Source: Acidobacteriota bacterium (GTDB lineage: Bacteria; Acidobacteriota; Thermoanaerobaculia; Gp7-AA8). From it: a DNA stretch of 64,000 bases. The translations under genes and the position numbers were made by a program. The stretch lies in assembly GCA_003223645.1 (NCBI GenBank), contig QHVT01000024.1:1-64000 (forward strand). The letters are read 5' to 3'. This document shows, in pieces, positions 49,508 through 58,485 of the stretch (the stretch's first letter is position 1; every line of letters begins with the position of its first letter). The notes below the pieces were generated by a model. It saw only the letters and a list, made by a program, of their open reading frames with translations, did no database searches and had not been told where the DNA came from.

Positions 49508-52006
49508 ATGAAGTCCTGGTATACGCGCGTTCTGCTCGTCGCGCTGATCGGTATCCTCGCATTCGGCGCCGTCGCCGTCGCGCAGGAGCCTCACCCATCG
49601 AGCGTGCCGGCGACGGCCGCGCAGGAATCGAAGCTGGCCGGCGCGCCGGAAGAGGCGAAGTCGGAAGCGAGTCTGGTGCTGCCGGATCTCGGCAGCGTTC
49701 AGTTCTTAGGCATGCCCGGCAACCGCCTGCTCATCGGCGGCCTGGTGGTCTGCGTTCTCGGCCTGCTCTTCGGCCTCGTGATGTACATGCAGCTCAAGAA
49801 CCTGCCGGTGCATCGCTCGATGCGCGAGATCTCGGAGCTGATCTACGAGACCTGCAAGACCTATCTCGTCACGCAGGGCAAATTCATCCTGCTGCTGGAA
49901 GTCTTCATCGGCGCGATCATGGTCGTTTACTTCGGCGTGCTGCGTCACTTCGACGCGCTGCGCGTGGCGATCATTCTCATGGCCAGCCTCGTCGGCATCG
50001 CCGGCAGCTACGGCGTCGCATGGTTCGGCATCCGCATCAACACGTTCGCGAACTCGCGCACCGCATTCGCGTCGCTGCGCGGCAAGCCGTTCCCGACGTA
50101 CTCGATTCCGCTGCGCGCCGGCATGTCGATCGGCATGCTGCTGATCTCGACCGAGCTCGTGATCATGCTGATGATCCTGCTCTTCGTGCCGCGCGACTAT
50201 GCCGGCCCGGTGTTCATCGGCTTCGCGATCGGCGAGTCCCTTGGCGCCGCGGCGCTGCGCATCGCCGGCGGCATCTTCACGAAGATCGCCGACATCGGAT
50301 CCGACCTGATGAAGATCGTCTTCAACATCAAGGAAGACGACGCGCGCAACCCCGGCGTCATCGCCGACTGCGTCGGCGACAATGCCGGCGACTCGGTCGG
50401 TCCTACCGCCGATGGTTTCGAGACCTACGGCGTCACCGGCGTCGCGCTCATCACGTTCATCCTCCTCGCGGTCACGAATCCCTCCGTGCAGGTCCAACTG
50501 CTGGTGTGGATCTTCGCGATGCGCGTTCTGATGATCATCACCTCCGCGGTGTCGTACTTCCTCAACGAAGCGGTTGCCAAGGCGCGCTTCGGCAACGCCG
50601 ACAAGATGAACTTCGAGTCGCCGCTGACGTCACTCGTCTGGCTGACCTCCATCCTCTCGGTCGGCGTCACGTTCGTGGTCTCGAAGCTGATGATCCCGAG
50701 TCTCGGCGGCGACACGACGATGTGGTGGAAGCTCTCGTCGATCATCACCTGCGGCACTCTCGCCGGCGCGATCATCCCCGAGCTGGTGAAAGTGTTCACC
50801 TCGACCGAGTCGCGCCACGTGCGCGAGGTCGTCACCGCGTCGCGTGAAGGCGGCGCGTCGCTCAACATCCTCTCCGGCTTCATCGCCGGAAACTTTTCCG
50901 CCTACTGGATGGGACTCGCCATCGCGGGCCTCATGGGCATCGCGGCGTGGATCAGCGGCATGTTCCCGACCGGCACCGCCGCGCTGATGATCGCGCCCGC
51001 GATCTTCGCGTTCGGTCTCGTCGCCTTCGGCTTCCTGGGCATGGGCCCGGTGACGATCGCCGTCGACTCCTACGGCCCGGTCACGGACAACGCGCAGTCG
51101 GTGTACGAGCTCTCGACGATCGAAACGCTGCCCGGAATCGACGCCGAGGTCGAGCGCGACTTCGGATTCAAACCGGCGTGGGACAAGGGGAAGGATTTCC
51201 TCGAAGAGAACGACGGCGCGGGCAACACGTTCAAGGCGACGGCGAAGCCGGTACTCATCGGCACCGCGGTCGTCGGCGCGACGACGATGATCTTCGCGAT
51301 CATCGTGATGCTGACGAACAAGCTCACCACCGACATCGACAAGCTCTCGCTCCTCCACCCGCCGTTCCTCCTCGGACTCGTCGTCGGCGGCGCGGTGATC
51401 TACTGGTTCACTGGCGCGGCGACGCAGGCCGTGTCGACCGGCGCGTATCGCGCGGTCGAGTTCATCAAGGCCAACATCAAGCTCGACAGCGGCGCGACGA
51501 AAGCGTCGGTCGAAGACTCGAAGAAAGTCGTCGAGATCTGCACGCAGTACGCGCAGAAGGGCATGCTCAACATCTTCCTGACGGTGTTCTTCTCGACGCT
51601 CGCATTCGCCTGCTTCGAGCCGTTCTTCTTCATCGGCTACCTCATCTCCATCGCGCTCTTCGGTCTCTACCAGGCCATCTTCATGGCCAACGCCGGCGGC
51701 GCGTGGGACAACGCGAAGAAGATCGTCGAGGTCGAGCTGAAAATGAAGGGCACGCCGCTGCACGCGGCGGTGGTCGTCGGCGACACGGTCGGCGATCCGT
51801 TCAAGGACACGTCATCCGTCGCGATGAACCCGGTCATCAAATTCACGACGCTCTTCGGCCTCCTCGCCGTCGAGCTCGCGGTCGAGATGACGAAGGCGGG
51901 ACAGGGCGGACTCACGCGGATCCTCTCCGCGATTTTCCTCCTCATCGCGATGGTGTTCGTCTATCGCTCGTTCTACGCGATGCGCATCGGCTCGGCCGAG
52001 GCGTAA
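49508..52006 (+). CDS. hppA: Membrane-bound ion-pumping pyrophosphatase (divergent type)
   Basis: An 832-residue protein with a hydrophobic leader (MKSWYTRVLLVALIGILAFG) and about 16 helices. PPi-binding motif: DIGSDLMKIVFNIKEDDARN then CVGDNAGDSVGPTADGFETYG, a variant of the canonical DNVGDNVGDCAGMAAD. A second Asp-rich stretch, SYGPVTDNAQSVYEL, and GDTVGDPFKDTSSVAMNPVIK at the C-terminus are conserved. In the segment GNTFKATAK the position that defines potassium dependence appears to be Lys (potassium-independent type). The start at 49508 has GGAGG; it hydrolyses PPi to pump H+ or Na+, and the ion cannot be read with certainty. Confidence 0.93.
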   Translation: MKSWYTRVLLVALIGILAFGAVAVAQEPHPSSVPATAAQESKLAGAPEEAKSEASLVLPDLGSVQFLGMPGNRLLIGGLVVCVLGLLFGLVMYMQLKNLPVHRSMREISELIYETCKTYLVTQGKFILLLEVFIGAIMVVYFGVLRHFDALRVAIILMASLVGIAGSYGVAWFGIRINTFANSRTAFASLRGKPFPTYSIPLRAGMSIGMLLISTELVIMLMILLFVPRDYAGPVFIGFAIGESLGAAALRIAGGIFTKIADIGSDLMKIVFNIKEDDARNPGVIADCVGDNAGDSVGPTADGFETYGVTGVALITFILLAVTNPSVQVQLLVWIFAMRVLMIITSAVSYFLNEAVAKARFGNADKMNFESPLTSLVWLTSILSVGVTFVVSKLMIPSLGGDTTMWWKLSSIITCGTLAGAIIPELVKVFTSTESRHVREVVTASREGGASLNILSGFIAGNFSAYWMGLAIAGLMGIAAWISGMFPTGTAALMIAPAIFAFGLVAFGFLGMGPVTIAVDSYGPVTDNAQSVYELSTIETLPGIDAEVERDFGFKPAWDKGKDFLEENDGAGNTFKATAKPVLIGTAVVGATTMIFAIIVMLTNKLTTDIDKLSLLHPPFLLGLVVGGAVIYWFTGAATQAVSTGAYRAVEFIKANIKLDSGATKASVEDSKKVVEICTQYAQKGMLNIFLTVFFSTLAFACFEPFFFIGYLISIALFGLYQAIFMANAGGAWDNAKKIVEVELKMKGTPLHAAVVVGDTVGDPFKDTSSVAMNPVIKFTTLFGLLAVELAVEMTKAGQGGLTRILSAIFLLIAMVFVYRSFYAMRIGSAEA

Positions 52007-52031
52007 TCGCCATCGATTTGTCGCACGTTTG

Positions 52032-52056
52032 AGGGCCGCCGTTCACCGGCGGCCCT
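52032..52056 (+). terminator. Hairpin after the pyrophosphatase gene
   Basis: 10-bp stem AGGGCCGCCG-TTCAC-CGGCGGCCCT, 25 bp after the stop. The following sequence (TATCATTT) is only weakly T-rich, so termination may be partial. The next gene starts 16 bp downstream. Confidence 0.6.
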
Positions 52057-52071
52057 TATCATTTGCGGACC

Positions 52072-52518
52072 ATGAAAAAGTTAGCTTTGGTTGTCCTGTT
52101 GTCGGTCGCCACCACTGCGCTCGCCGGCGACGTCGTGAAGCGCGGCGACGCGATCCCTGCCGACGCGAAGGTCACGCCGCTCGCGCAGGTGCTCGACAAG
52201 CCGGAAGACTTCACGAAGACGACCGTCGTCACCGACGGCGTGGTGAAGGCCGCGTGCAAGCAGGCGGGCTGCTGGATGGAGATCGTGCCCGCCGAAGGCA
52301 AAGACGGCGTGCGCGTGACGTTCAAGGACTACGGCTTCTTCGTGCCGAAGGACAGCAAGGGCATGAGAGCGAAGATGGCCGGCGTGATCGAGATCAAGAC
52401 GCTGTCGAAGGAAGAAGCGGACCACCTCGAGCACGAAGGCGCGACGCTCAAGCGCAACGAGGACGGCACCGCGCGCGAGCTGTCATTCGTCGCCAGCGGC
52501 GTTGAGTTGATGAAGTGA
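52072..52518 (+). CDS. DUF4920 domain protein, exported
   Basis: A 148-residue protein with a signal peptide (MKKLALVVLLSVATTALAG). The family marks are GDAIPADAKVTPLAQVLDKPEDF and VTDGVVKAACKQAGCWMEIVP with the conserved Cys pair C-x4-C-W, followed by VRVTFKDYGFFVPKDS. The fold is OB-like and the two Cys could bind metal or form a disulfide. Physiological role unknown. It lies downstream of the pyrophosphatase hairpin and is convergent with the next gene. Confidence 0.85.
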   Translation: MKKLALVVLLSVATTALAGDVVKRGDAIPADAKVTPLAQVLDKPEDFTKTTVVTDGVVKAACKQAGCWMEIVPAEGKDGVRVTFKDYGFFVPKDSKGMRAKMAGVIEIKTLSKEEADHLEHEGATLKRNEDGTARELSFVASGVELMK

Positions 52519-52537
52519 GCCCCGTGTGGGGCAGGCG

Positions 52538-53473
52538 CTACACCGCGGCCATGATCTCCGTGAGCGTCTCCGCGGTCGCGTTCGCGCCGGTGGCGATGAG
52601 TGCGATCGCCTTTCCGCGAATCTCTTCGCCGAATCGCAGCGCTCCCGCGAGCGATGCTGCGCCGGACGGCTCGACGAGCACGTTCGCGCGCAGCATCATC
52701 ATCCGCGCGGCGCACAGCAGCTCGTCGTCGGAGACGGTGATGGCGTCGTCAACGAACTCGATCAGCGAGTCGAGCGCGAGTTGCGCGGGGACGCGGCAGA
52801 TCAAGCCGTCGGCGATCGTGTTCGCGGGACGCTCGATCGCTTTGCGCGCGTGAAAACTCTCCACCATCGCCGGTGAGCCGGATGATTGGATGGCGATCAC
52901 GCGCGCATTCGGATGCCACCCCTTCACCTCCATCGCGACTCCGCCGGCGAGCGAGCCGCTGCCCATCGGCACGAACACGACGTCGAGCTGATCGAGAGCG
53001 CGTCCGATCTCGGTGCCGATCGTCGCCGCACCTTCGATCACGCCTTCGCTGTCGCCGTCGTCGATGAAGCGCAATCCTTCGCGCTGCGCGAACTCGATCG
53101 CGATTTCTTTCGCGCCATCGAGATCGTGTCCGATGTCGTGAATCGTTGCGCCGAGGATCTCGATCTTCGCGCGCTTCGTGGCGTTGGCGCCGAGCGGGAG
53201 AAAGATGTGTGCGGGCACGCCGACCGCGCGCGCGGCCCAGGCGACGCCTTGTCCGTGATTGCCGGTGGACGATGTGACGACGCCGCGCGTCGTCTTCTCG
53301 CGAAGGATGTCGTTCAGTGCGCCGCGCCATTTGAACGACGCGATCTGCGAGACGGTTTCGTTTTTCACGAACACGTCGCACGCGAGATCGTGCGAGAGAA
53401 GCAGCGAACGCTCGAACGGCGTGATGCGCGCGTATTGCTGGAGACGCCCGACCGCGGCGTTGACGTCGATCAC
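52538..53473 (-). CDS. Threonine/serine dehydratase-like PLP enzyme
   Basis: A 311-residue fold-type II PLP enzyme. The start GTG overlaps the preceding TGA. PLP Lys in ASFKWRGALND, the phosphate loop in SSTGNHGQGVAWAARAVGVPAHIFLP, and GSGSLAGGVAMEVKGW at the second phosphate site. The C-terminal ACT regulatory domain of biosynthetic IlvA is missing, as in catabolic dehydratases, racemases and hydroxyaspartate lyases. It probably deaminates threonine or serine to an oxoacid. Last gene of the kinase-TPR operon. Confidence 0.88.
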   Translation of the reverse strand: MIDVNAAVGRLQQYARITPFERSLLLSHDLACDVFVKNETVSQIASFKWRGALNDILREKTTRGVVTSSTGNHGQGVAWAARAVGVPAHIFLPLGANATKRAKIEILGATIHDIGHDLDGAKEIAIEFAQREGLRFIDDGDSEGVIEGAATIGTEIGRALDQLDVVFVPMGSGSLAGGVAMEVKGWHPNARVIAIQSSGSPAMVESFHARKAIERPANTIADGLICRVPAQLALDSLIEFVDDAITVSDDELLCAARMMMLRANVLVEPSGAASLAGALRFGEEIRGKAIALIATGANATAETLTEIMAAV

Positions 53474-54960
53474 AACTTCCCGCTGCGCACGCCTTCGAAA
53501 TACGCGATCAGCTTCGGCGAGAACGCGCGGCTGTCGAGTCGCAGTGCGCGGTTCTGCTGCAGCGCCGCCTTGAAGTCGGCGGTGGCGGCGGTGAGGAGCG
53601 CGTCCGGCGTACGCGAGAGCAGCGCCCGCGTATAACGCGCGCATCCGCGCAGCAGCAGCGCCTCGGCATTCGGAGTCGTGGCGATGATGTTCGTCAGTAA
53701 TTTTTCCGAGGCGTTGAGATCGCCGGTTGCGAACGCGCGATACGCATCGCGGAGATCGGTGGAGCGGCGGCCGCCCTCGGCCGCCGGCGTTTCGGCGGCC
53801 GATGCGGCCGCCGCTCCACCACTTTTCGAATCTGCGATCTGTTTCGCGAGCGCGACGTCGAGCGTATTCGCGAGCTGCGTGACCGCCTGAAAGTCGATGT
53901 TGCCTTTCGCGGCGTCGAGCCGCTTCCGCAATTTCTCCGCGTCGCCGGTCGCCGTTCGCACGTACGACTGCAACTTCGGATTGCTCTTCGTCGTGCGGCC
54001 GGCGCTCGAGAGATTGCGGCGATATTGCTGCAACGCCGTCGACGCTTCCTCCTGCGACTTCGTGATCACCGGCGCGGGCGGCGCGGTGTCGACCGCCACG
54101 ACCGGCTTTTGCGGCTCCGGCTTCGGCGGTTCCGGTTTCGGCGGCTCCGCCTTCGGCTGATCGTTGAACGGCACGACAAATTCGCCCGGCTGCTGCGGTT
54201 GCGGCTTCGCCGGCTGCGGCTTCGGAATTGCGGGTCGCGCGGCTTTCTGCTTGCGCGCTTCGTCCGCTGCCGCGTCGAAGAGCGACGTCGACTTCGACGC
54301 CTTCTGCGCCGCGTCGTTGTACGCGTCGATGTCCGTGCCGCCGCGGTTGTACTGCGAGTTCGCGTCCTGCAGCAGGCGCACGGCATTGCGATAGCTGTCC
54401 GTCCGCTCGGCGTTGGCCGACAGCGCATTCGTCTGCGCGAGCACGGCCGCACTGATCGCGTCCGACGCCGACTTCTTCGCGCCCGATGCCGCGCCCTGCG
54501 CGAGCCGCCGATTCTCCGCCTGCGCGCGCGACACCCAGTTCTTCATTGTCGCGTAGTACTCGGTCTTCCCGATCGCGCCCTGATCTTCGGACGTGCGCCA
54601 TTCGCGGAGTGCGCCGTCGACGTCGCCGAGGTTGTACTTCGCGATGCCGAGCCAGAAGTGCGGGACGTAGGTGATGAACGCTGCGCGCGTTTTAACGGAC
54701 GTGCCTTCGTTCGGCATCGCCGCGATCGCCTTCTGCAACTCCGTCGCGGCGACTTTGTAGTTGCTCGCGTTCACCGCCGTGACGCCGCGGTTGTACGCGT
54801 CGACCCACGGCTCGGCGGCGAGGAGGGGAAGCGCGAGAAGAAGGACGACCCATGTGGCGACCGCTGCCCTCAGCGGTCGCGCGGCGCGAAGCGCCGCTGG
54901 CCGGCAAAGCCGGCGGTGCCGCTGAGGGCAGCGGCACCCACAAACGGCCTCGCGAAGCAT
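53470..54960 (-). CDS. Exported TPR-like helical protein
   Basis: A 496-residue protein of unclear function. Residues 1-37 are Arg/Cys-rich and coded by a GC-rich palindromic repeat (54853-54942). They precede a normal signal h-region (ATWVVLLLALPLLAAEP). The body contains TPR-like helical pairs (YNRGVTAVNASNYKVAATELQKAI ... WLGIAKYNLGDVDGALREW) and a Pro/Lys-rich linker (PKPQPAKPQPQQPGEFVV). A second GC palindrome at 53758-53820 codes SGGAAAASAAETPAAEG. The start lies 3 bp from the kinase stop; coupled with the kinase and dehydratase genes. Confidence 0.7.
   Translation of the reverse strand: MLREAVCGCRCPQRHRRLCRPAALRAARPLRAAVATWVVLLLALPLLAAEPWVDAYNRGVTAVNASNYKVAATELQKAIAAMPNEGTSVKTRAAFITYVPHFWLGIAKYNLGDVDGALREWRTSEDQGAIGKTEYYATMKNWVSRAQAENRRLAQGAASGAKKSASDAISAAVLAQTNALSANAERTDSYRNAVRLLQDANSQYNRGGTDIDAYNDAAQKASKSTSLFDAAADEARKQKAARPAIPKPQPAKPQPQQPGEFVVPFNDQPKAEPPKPEPPKPEPQKPVVAVDTAPPAPVITKSQEEASTALQQYRRNLSSAGRTTKSNPKLQSYVRTATGDAEKLRKRLDAAKGNIDFQAVTQLANTLDVALAKQIADSKSGGAAAASAAETPAAEGGRRSTDLRDAYRAFATGDLNASEKLLTNIIATTPNAEALLLRGCARYTRALLSRTPDALLTAATADFKAALQQNRALRLDSRAFSPKLIAYFEGVRSGKL
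54853..54942. repeat. GC-rich palindromic repeat in a signal-peptide region
   Basis: Palindromic words (TGGCGACCGCTGCCCTCAGC, mirrored as TGCCGCTGAGGGCAGCGGCA, with CGCGGCGCGAAGCGCCGC inside) span ~90 bp. Related to 10591-10646 in nuoM. It codes for the extra N-terminal residues of the TPR-like protein. Confidence 0.85.
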
Positions 54961-54962
54961 GT

Positions 54963-56543
54963 TCACTTCGCTCCTCCGAAGTCTGGCATCGTAACGGTCG
55001 CGGGATCGGTGAACTGGACGTTCAACGTTTGATCGGTTCCCGCGGCGATCGACACCACTTTCCTGATCGGCGCGGAGAAGTTCGGATTCGAGAGCGTGAC
55101 TTCGTAGCGGCCCGGCGCGAGGTCGATCGGCACGGGCGTCACCATCTGTTTCGCGAGCTCGACGTTCTGTCCGTTGTCGACGTTGCGGATCGTCGTCACC
55201 TCCGCCCACGGAAAGGCGTTGATGCCGAGATGCGCGGGAGTGGCGGCGACGACCGGCTTTTCCTGCACGTCGGCTTTTTTCGGACGCGTGAGGATCCACG
55301 TGCCGGCCGCGATCAACGCGGCGAGTGCGGCGATGATCGCGATGAGCGGCGCGCGCGATTTCTTCCGCTGCGCCGGCGCGGGAACGCCGATCGTCACGCG
55401 ATCGAGTTGCTTTTCTGCGATGGGCTTCCGCGTGATGGGCAGCGCCGGCGTCGTCGTCACGAGCGTCGGCGCTTCGCCCGATCCCACGACGGTCGCCTCG
55501 TTGCGCAACTCGCGCGGCGGCGACTCGCGCGTCGCTTCGTCTGTTTTCTGCGCAACGCTCGCAGGAGGCGGCGGTGCGCCCGCGGCGGCGGAGAGCGACG
55601 GCGCGATGCGATCGATCGCCTGCGCGAACTCGCGCGCGGACTGGAATCGCTTGTTGCGATCTTTTTCCAATGCGTGGCGGATGATCGACTCGAGCTCCGG
55701 CGAGGCGGTGACACCGGGGTTCGCGTCGCGCAGCGGCTTCGGCGGCTGCGACGCGTGCATCATCAGATACGCGTGCGGCGTGTCGGCCTGGAACGGCGGA
55801 ACGCCGGTCAGCATCTCGTACAGCACGATGCCGAAGGAATAGAGATCGGCGCGGCCGTCGATGCGCTCGCCGGGCTGCAGCATGCCGAGGTGCTCGGGCG
55901 AGCAGTATTTCCACTTGCCGACGAACATCCCGGTCTTGGTCTTGTCGTCCTCGCCGCTCGCGCCTTTGGCGATGCCGAGGTCGATGATCTTCACGCGCTC
56001 TTCGTTGTCGTCGCCGCGCGTGATCATCAGGTTTTCGGGACTGACGTCGCGGTGCACGATGCCGGCGCGATGGATCGCCTCGAGTCCATGCAGCGCCTGC
56101 GACGCGAGTTGCGCGGCGTAGCGCGGCGAGAGCGGCCCGCGCTCATCGATCAGCTCGTGCAGGTTGATGCCTTCGATGTACTCCCACACCATGTACATCG
56201 ATCCGTCTTCGAGCGTGGAGAAATCGAAGAGCGCGGCGACGTTCGGATGCTGGATCTTCGTCGCCAGCCGCGCCTCGCGCTGAAACCGCTCGTGCGCGCC
56301 GGGATCGGACGCGATGTTCGTGCGCATCAGTTTGATCACGCGGATCGCGTTCAGGTGGACGTGGAGGACTTTGTAGACCTCGCCCATTCCGCCGATGCCG
56401 AGGCACGACAGGATCTGGTACTTCCCGTCGAGCGGATGCTCGAGATACCGGCGCAGAAAGTCGGTGATCGGTTCGCCGCAGTAAGGACAGGCCTTGAACT
56501 TGGGATCGACGTCCGACTTGCAGTGGATGCAGAAGAATGGCAT
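54963..56543 (-). CDS. Serine/threonine protein kinase with zinc ribbon and membrane anchor
   Basis: A 526-residue protein. N-terminal zinc ribbon (Cys5, Cys8, Cys19, Cys22). Kinase domain ~40-300: G-loop GIGGMGEVYK, ATP Lys in AIRVIKLMR, catalytic loop HRDVSPEN and metal loop DLGIAKG. The usual Lys of HRDLKPEN is Ser here and DFG is DLG, variants seen in many bacterial kinases. A Pro/Thr linker, one membrane helix (APLIAIIAALAALIAAGTWIL) and an extracytoplasmic beta domain (VPIDLAPGRYEVTLSNPNFSAP, PEGA-like) follow. It shares a short 37-bp spacer with the divergent yjbQ gene. Confidence 0.92.
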   Translation of the reverse strand: MPFFCIHCKSDVDPKFKACPYCGEPITDFLRRYLEHPLDGKYQILSCLGIGGMGEVYKVLHVHLNAIRVIKLMRTNIASDPGAHERFQREARLATKIQHPNVAALFDFSTLEDGSMYMVWEYIEGINLHELIDERGPLSPRYAAQLASQALHGLEAIHRAGIVHRDVSPENLMITRGDDNEERVKIIDLGIAKGASGEDDKTKTGMFVGKWKYCSPEHLGMLQPGERIDGRADLYSFGIVLYEMLTGVPPFQADTPHAYLMMHASQPPKPLRDANPGVTASPELESIIRHALEKDRNKRFQSAREFAQAIDRIAPSLSAAAGAPPPPASVAQKTDEATRESPPRELRNEATVVGSGEAPTLVTTTPALPITRKPIAEKQLDRVTIGVPAPAQRKKSRAPLIAIIAALAALIAAGTWILTRPKKADVQEKPVVAATPAHLGINAFPWAEVTTIRNVDNGQNVELAKQMVTPVPIDLAPGRYEVTLSNPNFSAPIRKVVSIAAGTDQTLNVQFTDPATVTMPDFGGAK

Positions 56544-56580
56544 GCCCGATTTGGTGTAGGCGCAATTATATGATCGGACC

Positions 56581-56970
56581 GTGAGGGAGACGACGTTCCG
56601 CGTCCGCACCGCCGAGCGCGAGCAGATTCTGCTCATCACTTCGGAAGTGAATGCCGCGCTCGCGGAGCTCGGTGCGGACGACGGCATCTGCACGATCATC
56701 GTCCCGCACACCACGTGCGCGATCTCCGTCAACGAAGACGCCGATCCCGACGTGCGCACGGACCTCGTCAAGGCATTGCGCGCGCTCGTTCCGAACGTGA
56801 AGTTCGATCACGGCGAAGGCAACTCCGACGCGCACTTTCTTTCGATGCTCATCGGCTGCTCGCTGACCTGGCCGTATCAGCGCGGCAAGTTGGCCCTCGG
56901 ACGATGGCAAGGCGTCTACTTCATCGAGCTCGATGGTCCGCGCGAGCGGAACGTGCGCGTGTACGTGTAG
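56581..56970 (+). CDS. yjbQ: YjbQ/UPF0047 family protein
   Basis: A 129-residue protein, starting with GTG. Conserved family signature: GICTIIVPHTTCAISVNEDADPDVRTDL and DHGEGNSDAHFLSMLIG; W/R-containing end RGKLALGRWQGVYFIELDGPRERNVRVYV. The fold is a small trimeric beta-barrel; E. coli YjbQ has thiamin-phosphate-synthase-like activity in vitro, but its in vivo role is uncertain. The promoter probably overlaps the divergent kinase promoter (AATTATATGAT at 56560-56570). Confidence 0.93.
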   Translation: MRETTFRVRTAEREQILLITSEVNAALAELGADDGICTIIVPHTTCAISVNEDADPDVRTDLVKALRALVPNVKFDHGEGNSDAHFLSMLIGCSLTWPYQRGKLALGRWQGVYFIELDGPRERNVRVYV

Positions 56971-56972
56971 CT

Positions 56973-57078
56973 GCGCGGATGGCAGCTGCGCTGATGGCAG
57001 TGGGCGGCTGCGCCGATGGCAAAGTCCGCCAAAACCGCCATCTGCCATCCGCTGTCTGCCATCAGCGCAGCCGCCATC
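56973..57078. repeat. Inverted repeat island of GATGGCA words
   Basis: GATGGCA/GATGGCAG words (56978-57027) are followed by CTGCCATC words (57043-57065) between yjbQ and the IPT protein gene. The outer ends GGCAGCTGCGC and GCGCAGCCGCC also pair. Related to 58272-58470. Confidence 0.8.
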
Positions 57079-57088
57079 GCGCGAAGCG

Positions 57089-58198
57089 CTACTTCACCGG
57101 CGTCACGATCGTTACCTGCTGCGTGTCGAGATCGGTGACCGACACGAGCGCCCACAGTCGCTTCTGCAGATTCGGGTCGCCGACTTGAATCCGGATTCGC
57201 TCGACGCCGCTCGCATTCGTGACGAGCGGTTTGACGTCGAGGACGACGAGTCCGGGCGCGGGCGGCGTGTTTTGCAGGACGCCTTCGGCGAACGAGACGA
57301 TCGTCGATCCGAGGACGGCGTCGGATTCGTTGTTGCGGATGAAGACCGGCACGCTGCCGCCGATCTGGCCATCGAAGTCGTAGATGCGCAGCGTGATGCG
57401 CGACTCCGGCTCGAACGGAATGTTCAACATGTCCATCGGCCGCGCGACAAACGCGTCTTCGTCGCGCACGAGCGGAACTTCCGTGCCCCAGCTGTCGGCT
57501 TGCCGCGAGAGATCGCGCACGCGCAGACTGAATGCGAGCGGCTTCGTGCCGGGGCTGCCGTCGATGTGCTCGTGATAGAGAAACGCCGCGCCGTTCGGGA
57601 CGAGCACGGGACGGAAGGTCGACTTCGCGTCCGCGCCGCGCCACAGCGGCGGCGTCAATGTCTCGACGAGATCGGAAAAGTATTGTCCGACCACGATCGA
57701 GCGCTCGTTGTCGTTGCGTCCCACGAGCTCCGTCGACCAGATCGAGCCGAACGCACCGGCCACACGATAGGCGACGACCGGCACCAGGATCTTGTCGTAC
57801 GAATTCGTCCCGTACTGAAACATGCGCGGCAGCACGAGCGCCTGCGCGTCGATCGGGCCTCCGAAAAATGTGTACGCATTGCTGACCACGACGTCGTAGA
57901 CACCGCCCGAATTCGGCGGGGTCTTCACGACCAATTCCTCGTTTGTATACGACTGCACCGACGCGCTCTTCCCTCCGAACAACACCACCGGCGGCGCCGC
58001 GGGACACGGCGTACACGCCGGTTTCATCACGCGCGCGGCCGGGATGAACGGAGCCAGATTCTTCCCGCGAATCGTGACGGTGGTGCCGCCCTGCAGCGGG
58101 CCCGAACGCGGCGAGATCGACTCCACGACGGGCCGCTCCTGCGCGAAGACAGCGGCGGACAGAAGAATGATTGCTGCGCTGATGACTCCCTTTCTCAT
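57089..58198 (-). CDS. IPT/TIG domain exported protein
   Basis: A 369-residue protein from MRKGVISAAIILLSAAVFAQ (GGAGGG upstream). Residues ~25-115: an IPT/TIG Ig-like domain (ESISPRSGPLQGGTTVTIRGKNLAPF) with the CTPCP Cys pair. The rest is beta-rich (SIVVGQYFSDLVETLTPPLWRGADAK, PFEPESRITLRIYDFDG). No anchor or CTERM is visible, so it is likely periplasmic or secreted. Convergent with yjbQ and divergent from the oxidoreductase operon, with a repeat island on each side. Confidence 0.75.
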   Translation of the reverse strand: MRKGVISAAIILLSAAVFAQERPVVESISPRSGPLQGGTTVTIRGKNLAPFIPAARVMKPACTPCPAAPPVVLFGGKSASVQSYTNEELVVKTPPNSGGVYDVVVSNAYTFFGGPIDAQALVLPRMFQYGTNSYDKILVPVVAYRVAGAFGSIWSTELVGRNDNERSIVVGQYFSDLVETLTPPLWRGADAKSTFRPVLVPNGAAFLYHEHIDGSPGTKPLAFSLRVRDLSRQADSWGTEVPLVRDEDAFVARPMDMLNIPFEPESRITLRIYDFDGQIGGSVPVFIRNNESDAVLGSTIVSFAEGVLQNTPPAPGLVVLDVKPLVTNASGVERIRIQVGDPNLQKRLWALVSVTDLDTQQVTIVTPVK

Positions 58199-58271
58199 CG
58201 GTGCAACGCCCTCCAGATACTTATTCTTGATTTCGATTGCATTAAATAACATTTATGCAGCTACCGGCAAG

Positions 58272-58470
58272 AGCAGGATGGCGGATGACGGATGGCAGGT
58301 GGCAGATGGCCGAGGCGGATGGCAGATGGCGGCGCTTCGCGCTGATGGCGGCTTCGCTGATGGCCACACCCACCCGACGCTTCTGCCATCTGCCATCTGC
58401 GATCCGCCATCTGCCATCCGCCATCCGCCATCCTTCCCGCCATCCGCGCAGCCGCCATTGCGCGCAGCGC
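58272..58470. repeat. Large GATGGCG-type inverted repeat island
   Basis: The longest island: ~70 bp of GATGGCG/GATGGCA/GACGGAT words, then a loop, then ~50 bp of CTGCCAT/CCGCCAT words. The outer words GCGCTTCGCGCTGATGGCGGC and GCCGCCATTGCGCGCAGCGC also pair. It lies between the divergent IPT gene and the FAD-oxidoreductase gene and occupies their promoter region. Confidence 0.88.
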
Positions 58471-58485
58471 GATAAACTCCACGCC

